The translations under genes were made by a program, and so were the position numbers. Positions 55,168 to 64,000 of a stretch of DNA of 64,000 nucleotides are shown here, piece after piece. The notes below the pieces were generated by a model. That model was not told where the DNA came from. It was given only the letters and a program-made list of their open reading frames with translations, and made no database searches. Where the stretch lies: contig CM068832.1 in assembly GCA_028554795.2 (NCBI GenBank), positions 87,123,011-87,187,010 of the forward strand, given 5' to 3'. Position 1 is the first letter of the stretch. Each line of letters begins with the position of its first letter. This DNA is from Sinohyriopsis cumingii (lineage: Eukaryota > Mollusca > Bivalvia > Unionida > Unionidae).

Positions 55168-58100
55168 ATGAAACGATCCAATTCATTTGAGAAGAAGGAA
55201 GAAGAAAGTAAGAGGCAGAAACGTGCTTTATCGCCTCGTACCAGGGCTGAAGTCTTGGCACAAATTCATGCCAGTGATTTTGAAGAGGACATGAGTGAAC
55301 CAGAATCCAAACCCTCTAAACAAAGTTCACCACCCTTAGTCAACCGTGAAAAGTACTATTCCATTCAAGAGACGGAAGAGCATCCCTCTAGAAAATTTAG
55401 AACTACAGCTTACAAATACACGGTGAAGTTTAAAGATTTCAAGTCCGAAGTACTGTTAGAGAAAGCAGAAGGGTTCATCACCGAGATGTGGATTGAAATG
55501 CTCAGCATGTTTGGCCTCTCCACCCTGTCTGAGCGAAGGACAAGAACGAGTGCATTGTTCAACTGGTCTGCGCACGTTTGTCAGCCCTGCCTGTTACCAA
55601 CAACATTTGAAGATGCAAGGTTCACAGAAGAAATGTGCTTGTCAGCTGCTGAGATTGTGTCCTACCTGTGGACAAGGCATACTTACCAATAATGCCAAGG
55701 CACACCTGTGTCGAGGAAAGAAAAAATGTCACATTTGCTGCCACATCGTGGACTTGGAACACGAATGCTATGTGCAAAAATACCAACCCCAACCAGAGAA
55801 AGAGATCGGTCACAAGAAGAAAGGCAATTTCATCTTTTTCGATTTTGAATGCATGCAAGAGAAAGGTATTCACATTCCTAATTTCTGCGTGGCTCATCGA
55901 GCGTGCGAGAAGTGCATTCAAGAACCTATTTTCAGTCATTGCCTTCACTGCAGCAAGATTTCTGGAGGACGTGAAAAAATCTTTCGAGGACCGAACACGC
56001 TAGCTGATTTCGCTCGATGGGTCTTACACCCCATCGACAAGACGTGGATCCAAGAGGACATCGAACGTTACGGAGATTGTCATCGTCATGCCACAGTGAT
56101 GGCTCACAATTTCTCCGGATACGATGGACAGTTTCTTCACAGATACTATACAGAACATGGCACCGAACGTCCTAAAGTCACTTTGAATGGAGCCAAAATC
56201 ATTTTCATGCAAGTGGGACAAGTACAGTTTAAAGATTCGATGAGTTACTTAGCCATGTCTTTGAGTCGAATGCCTAAAACGTTTGGAATGACAGAAATGG
56301 CTAAAGGGTGCTTTCCACACTTTTTCAATACGGAAGCCAATCAACACACCGTTCTACCCCATTTGCCTGAGGCTCACTATTACGACCCTGACAACATGCG
56401 TACCGAACAACGAGAAGCTTTCTACGCTTGGTACCAGGCTCACGCCTCTGACCCTTTCGACTTTCAGGAAGAAATGCTAAAGTATTGTCGTTCCGACGTG
56501 GACATTTTACGGCGTTGCTGTGGAAAATTTCGAGAACTGTTCATGGAACACGGAGGGGTCGATCCTTTCAAAGAAGCTTGCACCATTGCCAAAGCATGTT
56601 CCTTAGTGTACCGGCAATGATTCATGCCTGAAAACACCGTGGCTGTCATCAGTCCTCAAATGACCAACTATGTCAAACGTCAATACTCGGTCAAAGCCCT
56701 ACGCTGGTTACATTACTTGTGCGACAAGGAAGACAAATGGATTCAGCATGCCCGCAACGGAGGGGGTGAAAAGACCATCAGAATGCATTCGGTCGATGGT
56801 TGGGACTTAGAAAACCCCAAGATTGTGTACGACTTTAAAGGTTGCTTATTTCACGGATGCCCCGTCTGTTACCCTGACCGTGGCACTAAAAATCAGTTTT
56901 TACAATGAACCATGGAAGACTTGTACCAGGCCACATGTCAGCAACGCCTAAAGCTAGAACAGGAAGGATACTAAGTGGTGGAAATGTGGGAACACGAGTA
57001 CCATCACCGTTTGAAAACCGATCCCGAGTTTAAACACCTCGTGGAAAGTTACCAGTTCATGGACCCCCTGAACACGAGGGATAGTTTGTACGGAGGAAGG
57101 ACCAATGCCACCAGTTTGCTGTACCAAGCCGACGAAGAGAAAGGAGAAGAAATCAAATACTTGGACGTGTGTTCACTGTATCCCTACGTGTGCAAATATT
57201 GTCGCTTTCCTGCAGGGCACCCACAATTGTTGACGGAACACATCGATTTGAAAAACATTCGACAATATGAAGGCTTGATCAAATGTAAAGTTTTGGCTCC
57301 CACTGACTTGTACCATCCCGTTCTACCTCACCATTGTCAAGACAAACTGATGTTTCCTTTGTGCCGTACTTGTGCTGAAACGTGCAACCAAGACCAGCCT
57401 TGTCAGCACACCCAGGAAGAACGGGCCTTGACGGGGACGTGGGTCAGCGTAGAATTGTTCAAAGCTCTGGACATGGGATACCAACTGTTAGAAGTGTATG
57501 AAATTTGTCACTTTCCCAAGACAGAACAATACAACAAGGGTGACCCCACTCAGAAAGGCATTTTGGCAGACTACGTGGATGCCTTTTTGAAACTAAAGCA
57601 AGAAGCCAGTGGTTATCCGTCCTGGTATCACACTCCCGAAGACCAAAAGACATTCAAAGAGAAATACTGGGCACAAGAAGGCATTACTTTAGATCACATC
57701 GAGAAAAACAAAGGCAGGCGATCGTTTGCCAAAGTGATGTTAAATTGCTTGTGGGGTAAAATGGCACAACGACCGTGTTTACCCAAGACAGAATATTTGA
57801 CAGAACCTTCCTGCTACTTCCAGATGATTCACAACAAAACTAAATTCATCAAACACGTGGACGTCGTTCGCGAAGATTTGATCTTAGTCAATTACGAAGA
57901 AGATCTGGACTTTGTAGAAGCCGATCGTTTTGGAAATGTCATCATTGCAGCTTACGTGACAGCTCATGCTCGCTTAAAACTGTACGAAGCTTTAGAACTG
58001 TTAGGGGAACGCGTCCTGTACTTTGACACGGATAGTTGCATCTACATCGATCACCCGAGTCAACAGCACCTTAACATCGAAGGAGACCGTTTAGGAGCCT

Positions 58101-58468
58101 GGACAGACGAGCATTTTGACGACAAGATTCTAAGTTTCGCCAGTGGCGGTCTTAAAAATTACGGCTACGAATACCGGGACAAACAAGGAGAAGTGCACAC
58201 GAAGTGTAAAGTGAAAGGATTGACTCTGAATTATCGTACCAGTCGAGTGGTGAACTTTGGCGTATTGAAAGAAGCTTTGCAGTCTAGAGAAGATGAACAC
58301 TTTAAAGTGACCACCTATCAACCGAACAAGATTGTACGTTTACCCACTCACCACATCGTCAGTCGACCCTTGGAAAAAGTCTGTCAAATCGTGTATCAGA
58401 AGCGAGTGCGGCTTCCCAATCACTTTATATTGCCATATGGACATGTCGGTATAAAACATTGGTTGTAA
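55168..58468 (+). pseudogene. polB: Protein-primed type B DNA polymerase, 1 frameshift and 3 stops
   Basis: It would replicate the linear element from a terminal protein. Residues 1 to ~110 are a charged N-terminus (55,168-55,500). A frameshift between about 55,490 and 55,690 leads into a Cys/His-rich zinc-binding region. The exonuclease follows: Exo I FFDFECM (55,846), Exo II NFSGYDGQF (56,110), Exo III YCRSDVD (56,482). The polymerase then has YGGRTNA (57,090), motif A DVCSLYP (57,164), motif B KVMLNCLWGK (57,731) and motif C YFDTDS (58,019). All catalytic acids are present. In-frame stops are TGA at 56,618, TGA at 56,906 and TAA near 56,952. The length of about 1,100 codons is normal for Polinton PolB. 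The terminal-protein gene is not identified. Confidence 0.93.
58450..58456 (+). promoter_or_regulatory. TATA box for BIR gene 1
   Basis: TATAAAA lies inside the last codons of PolB, 42 bp before the ATG at 58,492. Confidence 0.6.
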
Positions 58469-58491
58469 GTGGATAGCCACTCACCAGAAGC

Positions 58492-58932
58492 ATGACTACG
58501 CCACAGCAAGAATCAAGTGAGAAACCTGATGAGAACTCCAAGTTCAAACCCTACCATTTTCCAGTCTTCTTACCTGACTATTGTGATTGTGCCCGTCGAT
58601 TGGACACATTTCAGAAATAGTTTACGGATAGGGAAGGATTACCTTCTTCGCATGTTTTAGCTAGAACAGGATTTGTCTACTTGGGACCTGAGTCAGGATT
58701 GGGATACGAAGTACAGTGTTTCGCTTGTGGACTGAAGTTACGAATGGATCTATGTATCTATAAAGGTTCAGCTATTCTGGAACACACTCGATGGTCTTTG
58801 CACTGCCCTTACCTTTCTATGGCCTTTCCACCCATTACACTACGGTACAATTATGACGGTACCTTAGAGACAGTACCTTCAAAAACTAGATATAAAAAAG
58901 GAACGATGTACAAGCTTGAGACTGCATTGTGA
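58492..58932 (+). pseudogene. BIR-domain (IAP-like) protein 1, one stop
   Basis: A 147-codon frame with one internal TAG at 58,618 where a BIR domain normally has Trp (TFQK-stop). The remainder gives a BIR fold: LARTGFVYLGPESG, then the zinc ligands CFAC, His in EHTRW and a final Cys (C-x2-C-x18-H-x6-C, two residues longer than the usual x16). BIR proteins bind caspases or related ligands and can block cell death. No RING domain is present. It overlaps no other gene. Its stop at 58,932 lies 5 bp before the TATA box of BIR gene 2. An anti-apoptotic role for the element is inferred. Confidence 0.85.
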
Positions 58933-58936
58933 CTAG

Positions 58937-58944
58937 TATAAAAA
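58937..58944 (+). promoter_or_regulatory. TATA box for BIR gene 2
   Basis: TATAAAAA followed by GGGG, 63 bp before the ATG at 59,000. Confidence 0.7.
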
Positions 58945-58999
58945 GGGGCTATGGTCAAGATCGATAGTTCATTGTGACTACCAAGACCAAGCGAACAAG

Positions 59000-59635
59000 A
59001 TGAATCCTTTCAGAGAAACACAAAACAAGTTCAGAAAGGCACAATTCAAGTTTGGGGCTTCTGAAGTGGAATGTGATTGTGAGCCTTGCGATGGGAACGA
59101 TGCTGTACGCTGTGACCTTAGCGATGCCGTAAAGCATCATGAGAACTTTGTTCTCACTACCCCTCTCATGGAAAGTGATGCTGTGCGTGTCAAACCTGAG
59201 GGATGTGAAAGCGATGCTGCTCGTCCTCTTGGACACTTTACTGGGTTTCATTTTAAATGTGGATGTTCACCTTCACGTCTACCCCCCTACGGATGTCATC
59301 CAGACTTGAGCAAACTCCTGTCCATGTCACCCAGCCCTCATCGAGACGAACCTGTGAAAGACGAATATTCGTTCCCTGTGTGTTTGTCGGAATACTGCGA
59401 CTTTGAAAATCGTCTTCAATCATTCAAAGGAAAATGGCCTAAGTATCTGGGAGGACCGATCCCCAAAGAATTAGCCAGAGCCAGATTTTTCTACTTGCAC
59501 GAAGGGGATAAAGTCAAGTGCTTCAGTTGCGGTGTGTCACTTCACCACTGGGAACCACAAGATTCGGCCTATCTAGAACATGCTCGTTGGTCACCGAATT
59601 GTCATTACTTACCCTTAGTGGGACCGAGACATTGA
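59000..59635 (+). CDS. BIR-domain (IAP-like) protein 2, 211 aa
   Basis: Intact. Residues 1-110 are acidic and contain loosely repeated phrases (NDAVRCDLSDAV, ESDAVRVKPEG, ESDAARP) and several Cys pairs (CDCEPCDG, CGCSP). Residues ~125-205 are a canonical BIR: YCDFENRLQSFKGKWP, LARARFFYL, then CFSC, HARWSPNC (C-x2-C-x16-H-x6-C). There is no RING, CARD or second BIR. IAP-like BIR proteins are common in large DNA viruses of invertebrates and expanded in molluscs, so capture from a host IAP is plausible. It follows BIR gene 1 in tandem, and the two share the arrangement D-Y/F-C-D before the domain, suggesting duplication. Confidence 0.93.
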   Translation: MNPFRETQNKFRKAQFKFGASEVECDCEPCDGNDAVRCDLSDAVKHHENFVLTTPLMESDAVRVKPEGCESDAARPLGHFTGFHFKCGCSPSRLPPYGCHPDLSKLLSMSPSPHRDEPVKDEYSFPVCLSEYCDFENRLQSFKGKWPKYLGGPIPKELARARFFYLHEGDKVKCFSCGVSLHHWEPQDSAYLEHARWSPNCHYLPLVGPRH

Positions 59636-59646
59636 AGTAACTTACC

Positions 59647-60036
59647 ATGTCGTTAAAGAAGAAACCAGATTGGTTAGGAGTCAAATGTTGGACATCATCG
59701 AGACCAGTATTTAAACTTCATTTCAAAAACGATATTGAATCATTACCTAAAGAACTGCAAGAGAAGATTTACAAGGAAGTTTGGCAGGGGCTTGCCAGAG
59801 TGAAATCTCAATGGATAACTGTAGAACTTTTATTCCGAGAAATTCACAAGAGATAAGTGAAAAAAGTCAACCAGTGTGTTAGATTTCTCTGGGTCAAGGG
59901 TGCATTCATACTATTATATCGCTTTAGACCGTTTACATCAAAAGAGTTCAATGAGATTCTTGAACGTTACCCTGAATGGCAGTGGTCTGAAATTACTCAC
60001 TATGTGGATTACTTTTGCTCTAGGAGAAGATTGTGA
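59647..60036 (+). pseudogene. Hypothetical 129-codon protein, one stop
   Basis: It starts 11 bp after BIR gene 2. The frame reads MSLKKKPDWLGVKCW and an amphipathic Leu/Glu helix to a TAA at 59,854. It continues in the same frame (VKKVNQCVRFLWVKG, then ERYPEWQWSEITHYVDYF) to a TGA at 60,034. Keeping one frame across the stop argues for a single gene. It is small, basic and Trp-rich. No family is recognised. Confidence 0.5.
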
Positions 60037-61562
60037 ATTGTACGTTTTAAGTGATGATCTTGGTAATATAAGATTTTAGTCTTAGGGGGATGTTTTCCTT
60101 CACGTCTGCGCTTTAACTATAAGAACCTACAGTATTCGTCATTCAGACCGTGTGATCGACGAGAGAATCTAATCCGAAACCGGCTAAGCAATGAAATTAT
60201 CTAAATTACACTAATAAATACTTACATAAAATATATATATATCAAATTTGGACCAATGGCGAAGACAAGGATTCGGTCTCCCCGAACTCTCCATTTATGA
60301 GAGGCGAGTGTGATCGACGAGGGAATCTAATCCGAATCTAGCCAAAAGTATTACAAAATAAATACACTCACAAAACAAGTACCAAATTCTGAACAATAGA
60401 AAAACTCATTTTATCAAAACTAGCTCACTGACTGATAAAACTCTACAAACAAATATCATTAAATTAAAAAACACCTAGTTCAAATACCAGGAAGAAATAT
60501 ACAGGGGGTGGGTGGTGTGAAAAACAAAACAAACCTTCTCCACTTCTCCTAACTTAATACTCACCTAACACCCTAACTAACAGCTCCAAAAGTCTATCTT
60601 CTACATAGGTGACAGCTAAGACAAAAACTAGGTATAACCATATAGTCCCAAAATAGAACGTATAAGGTGGTCGCAAGAATAGACCATCAGTGATCCCCCG
60701 TATTAAGACCCAAAACTTACACATATAAGGTAGTCAAAAAAACCCAACGACTATCGGGCCCGGCGGCACAATGCTGCAAATATAACAAATATATAGAATA
60801 CCACCCCAAAAATTACTTGTATAAGGTAGTCAAAAAAAAACAGTGACTATAGGGCCAGCAGCACAAGGCTGCAACCAAAATTTACAACTAGATAATTAGG
60901 ACCCAAAAACAATTACTCAGTAAGATGGAAAAAACACCAACTCCATCCAGGGCCAGCAGCACAAGGCTGCAAAACCAATCGACAAATACTGTCACCTAAA
61001 AGCTGACATCGACCTCAATAGACTCTATCTCTCTTAAAAACAGCACAGAGTTTTTATGATTCAAAATTCCAAAGACGGAAATTTAGAACAAAAATACCCT
61101 GGATCGGAAAAACCCTGCTAACCTGTGGCAAGACAACTCCGCCCGAGCCTGACCACTTTCGCCCTTTGCGACGGACAGACATCAAAACACATACGTGCAG
61201 TGCACGCATCATAAATTAAAAATACGGACTAGATCGGGTCCAATCCCACTAGTCGCTAATCAATGCAAATGAATGACAGAGTGTGTGCTGGGTCCAATCC
61301 CACTCAAACAAAACATAGGCCTTACAATCAGATCGATGTGTACACAAAAGTACCTTGACCTGACGGCCCAATCAATTAGTGTTCTGTGAACACAGATATG
61401 CCTGGAGGAAGTGGCTCCATTCCTTCCTCCAAGGAGTAATCAGTTAGGTGCCTGTGGCATCATAAACCAGTGGTACATGCTCAATGCGAAGCGCACGCCA
61501 CTATAATTCAACTCAACAACAACAACAATCGTTCAGACCATTCCACGGAATAAACAAAGAAG
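60037..61562. other. 1.5-kb ORF-free region with tandem repeats
   Basis: No open frame of note on either strand. It holds a 158-bp direct repeat pair (starting 60,150 and 60,308 at GTGTGATCGACGAG) and about four ~97-bp tandem units (about 60,640-60,990). Three of these end in a hairpin-forming GCAGCACAAGGCTGC-like block. It could be a replication, packaging or non-coding RNA region. Confidence 0.6.
60640..60990 (+). repeat. ~97-bp tandem repeats with hairpins
   Basis: Recurrent ATAAGGTAGTCAAAAAAA and GGGCCAGCAGCACAAGGCTG blocks end near 60,780, 60,874 and 60,973. GCAGC and GCTGC pair across ACAAG. Confidence 0.85.
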
Positions 61563-62159
61563 ATGGAGGTGACAAAATTATTCAATCTATTAAGAGATAT
61601 CTATTTTTGGATAATGGATGTTGAATATGTTGTAGGAAGAATAGAAAAGGAATGGAGTGATGGAAATAGGCAAGACTTGTTAACTATTCAAGTCAAAGGA
61701 CTAAAGGTGGCCGGAGATCTCATCGCAGGGATGATAGAAGAAGAAGTCAACAAGTCAAGCGGATTTACTGACCCAACTTATGTCAGAGTGGGAAGTTTGA
61801 AGGAAGCACTGGACCATGTCATCCAAGTCGGGTGCTTCCTGGAAAAAGTATTGTATTGGATGGAGTGGTGATACGTAAAATGGGGGTTCGACCAGTTGAC
61901 AAAAACGGAAGAAGTAATGAGGAAAGTGCTGACGGAAGAGGTAAAGAACATCAAAGAAAAGTGGTCTAAGTAAAGAAAAGAAGAAGAAAATAGAAAGAGA
62001 AAAAAAAGCTTTGAGAAACTCAACAATAACTGGATAAGAATACAGGAGAAATTCCGAGTGATAGGTCATCCTGACTGGATGCCTGAGTCAGAAATAAAGA
62101 AGAAGATGACAGGAATATTGGTAAAAGTTAGAAGATGGTTGAAGAAGTGGAAGAGTTAG
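61563..62159 (+). pseudogene. Hypothetical 198-codon helical protein, two stops
   Basis: The start MEVTKLFNLLRDIYFW follows GAAG at 61,559. One frame runs to TAG at 62,157 with internal TGA (61,869) and TAA (61,971). The N-terminal half is helical with alternating acidic and hydrophobic residues (VEYVVGRIEKEW). The C-terminal half is very Lys/Arg/Glu-rich with a conserved-looking HPDWMPESEI. No family is recognised. Its place next to the right TIR, on the strand running outward, mirrors the minus-strand gene at the left end. The stop lies 18 bp before the histone-type stem-loop of the right TIR. Confidence 0.55.
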
Positions 62160-62168
62160 AAGAAGAAG

Positions 62169-62630
62169 AAACCCAAAGGCCCTTTTCAGGGCCACTCATA
62201 GGTCTCGAAAAGATCTTGACTTTCATTGCCTACCCTTTTTTTTTTCTTTTTTTTTTTTGTTTTAAAAAAAATAAAAAATAGAGACCCCTCCCTGTTTCAA
62301 TATTCGCCTGTTCCATTTCCATAGACCCATCAGGTCGGGACCTTATTAAAATAGGGTCCTGACCCTGTTCCATTTCCCCTTGATGCTCAACAGGCCCAAG
62401 ATTTTTTTTTTTTTTTTTGCCCATGTTAAATTCCCCTTGACGCTGTACAGTCCCACCCTGTTCAATTCCCCTTGACGCTAAACAGTCCCATATTCCCATG
62501 TTAAATTCCCCTTGACGCTATATCGTCCCAAGGGTTTCCATAATGTTAAATTTCCCATTGACGCTATATCGTCCCAGGGTGGTTTTTAATGGTAAGTCCC
62601 ATTGACGCTATATCATCCCACTTCACTACT
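62169..62630 (-). repeat. Right TIR of the PolB element
   Basis: 462-bp inverted copy of 52,829-53,286. Confidence 0.95.
62178..62193 (+). terminator. Histone-type 3' stem-loop in the right TIR
   Basis: GGCCCTTTTCAGGGCC, preceded by ACCCAAA and followed by ACTCA and, 16 nt on, CGAAAAGATC. It sits 18 bp after the stop of the gene ending at 62,159. Confidence 0.75.
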
Positions 62631-62636
62631 ATTGAG

Positions 62637-63309
62637 TATATATTTATAAATCTGAAATGGTTAATTAAAAATAGTTATTAGTCAAATTAACAAGGATGCC
62701 AGTTACTAGCTTTGATACTCTGTTTTTGTTAACTGAAAACATGTAGACTCAAGCCACATCTATAATGATAATTTCTGGCACTTTCAAGGCTGATATAGCC
62801 CTTTCATTAAAACCTGCAAACATTTTTGACAATTTTATCTGCACACATTGCTGTACATTTTATACACATCTGACTTGCCAGTATTTCTCCCAGCCATTGA
62901 GCTACCATTGGCAGAAGAGATCTTTTTGCGAAAAATATTTCCAAATCAAATCTTGTTTGGTTACTTGTAAATCGACATGGAATAGCACAACCCTAGCACA
63001 AATATTACTATCCCTACTTCGTGGAGACATTGAGGCTATGACATTGTAGCTACTCAACCTTCTGTCCTATGACCATTTTGAATTTTGCGCTAGATATGGC
63101 TGTTACCAAATACCGGTGTCTAAACAGTACATAGGTGCTTTCTGGAAAGATTTGCATGCAGTAAGATTGCACATCGGATCCACAATATTTCCATCAATAT
63201 CAACACAGATTGGAGGGGGGCCTTTGAAATTGTTTCTACATATTTAAACAGGTTTTCAATGAATTGTTGCTTTTTGTTTTTATTAGCAGGTATTTATACA
63301 TTTATAAAA
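62637..63309. other. No gene recognised
   Basis: This is the host DNA continuing the site interrupted by the element. A minus-strand stretch (63,040-63,235) reads protein-like phrases such as GPPPICVDIDGNIVDP, but stops break it. It may be an old coding remnant. Confidence 0.35.
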
Positions 63310-64000
63310 TGAGTGTCCTGTATCACAATATGTATCAATCTTCCTGCAAAAAAGTTTCCCTTGTTGTTTTGCTCCCAAGTTACTCCCATTTTAGTCTTGA
63401 TAAAAGTAGCTACCCCTCCCCTTACATCTCCTTATAATCATTCACAATTATAACCCCATTTAATTTTTCCTCATATGAAGTTATTAGTTCTTTAGTCAAC
63501 TTATTATGTGTTTCTTGTATGAAAATCATATCATAATTTGTCTTGTTGTTTAGTTTAATTATTTTTTCCCTATTTATTCAGTTTAAATTTGCTGAGGCTA
63601 TATGGAAGTTTTTTATATCCATTTTCGCCTCTCCACCAGGTTGTCGCATTTTTGGTTATACATTAAGTATTATTAGTTTTAATTTAGAATTGAAATATCA
63701 CCTAGGGGATCAAATAGTAATTTATTAGTCAACATGTAGACCCACTCCATGACCTTCTTGAATCTGTAACCCAGAAATTCCGATTAACTATGCATCTTTT
63801 AGAATCATACAATACATTATATAAAATATGGTAATGTATACCTTAAAACAATACTGCATTTTAATCCAAGTTTCCAATTTTGCAAGAAGTTGTCCCGCAC
63901 ATGCAAAATCATCTGCTACCCAATATGTAAACTTGTCGCCAGAACATAAATTCTCAAAAAATTCCCCAGCGTATAGTCTGTTTCTAAATTCTTTAGTAAT
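63310..64000 (-). pseudogene. LINE endonuclease fragment and upstream region
   Basis: The minus strand starts near 63,640 with MDIKNFHIASANLN and reads MIFIQETHNKLTKELI near 63,520. This is the same N-terminal endonuclease block as MIQETHYG in the LINE at 38 kb. Stops follow, and the copy is lost by about 63,310. Upstream (63,850-64,000) another frame reads RNRLYAGEFFENL and FTYWVADDFACAGQLL, which may be the end of the LINE ORF1. The window edge cuts it. Confidence 0.65.

Larger units (their letters stand above)
52829..62630. mobile_element. PolB-encoding Polinton-like element with BIR genes and long TIRs
   Basis: A 9,802-bp element beginning AGTAGTGAAG and ending CTTCACTACT. It is flanked by perfect ATTGAG duplications (52,823-52,828 and 62,631-62,636). 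A 6-bp duplication and AG/CT ends are Polinton traits. It encodes a protein-primed PolB, two BIR proteins, a zinc-knuckle protein and four or so unrecognised small proteins on both strands. No integrase, packaging ATPase, protease or capsid gene is visible. It is therefore either a reduced Polinton mobilised in trans or a distinct lineage. The genes carry scattered stops and frameshifts, so this copy is probably inactive. Confidence 0.9.

Noticed and set aside
58463-58483. Stem-loop after PolB (AGTGG-ATAG-CCACT)
   Set aside because: The stem is only 5 bp and lacks the histone-type GG...TTTC...CC pattern. It is probably chance.

Overview
This is an AT-rich animal nuclear DNA window, not bacterial or organellar. 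It holds LINE and SINE fragments, dinucleotide and tetranucleotide microsatellites, a complex satellite and two large DNA elements encoding DNA polymerase B. The tRNA-derived SINEs, whose tails read roughly GGCGTTAAA followed by repeated AAC, together with the satellite and SINE-like modules, fit a marine lophotrochozoan, most likely a mollusc. That assignment is an inference. I found no confident multi-exon host gene. One short open frame at 52.6 kb may be a terminal host exon.

Layout. 1-6.5 kb: low-information DNA with microsatellites and two pairs of diverged direct repeats. 6,551-16,620: a badly decayed Polinton/Maverick element with ~110-bp terminal inverted repeats (TIRs). It keeps remnants of a packaging ATPase, a phospholipase A2-like fragment, a retroviral-type integrase, a PolB-like region, an SF1 helicase, an HNH nuclease and several small virion or membrane-type genes, and two related SINEs lie inside it. 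18.7-19.4 kb: microsatellites and two foldback hairpins. 20.2-22.3 and 31.7-37.2 kb: two arrays of a ~360-bp satellite, each ending in the same tRNA-like module. 25.3-27.8, 30.5-31.7, 38-42.8, 45.0-46.0 and 63.3-64.0 kb: dead LINE copies. Small hAT-like MITEs sit at 39,953 and 50,724.

The most interesting object is 52,829-62,630. It is a 9.8-kb element flanked by a perfect 6-bp target duplication (ATTGAG), with ~460-bp TIRs that are about 98% identical. It encodes a protein-primed type B DNA polymerase, two BIR (IAP-type) proteins, a double zinc-knuckle protein and several small proteins I do not recognise. No integrase, ATPase or capsid gene was seen. Its promoters look viral: TATA boxes lie 40-60 bp before the starts, and one divergent promoter has CCAAT boxes and a perfect CRE. 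Three genes, one at each end and one internal, are followed at once by a perfect histone-type 3' stem-loop (GGCCCTTTTCAGGGCC), the internal one continuing ACCCA and a purine-rich stretch. This suggests transcripts ending like replication-dependent histone mRNAs, which would tie the element to S phase. The TIRs also carry six iterations of a ~24-bp motif. The copy is young by its TIRs and target duplication, yet most of its genes carry stop codons that could come from C-to-T or G-to-A changes.
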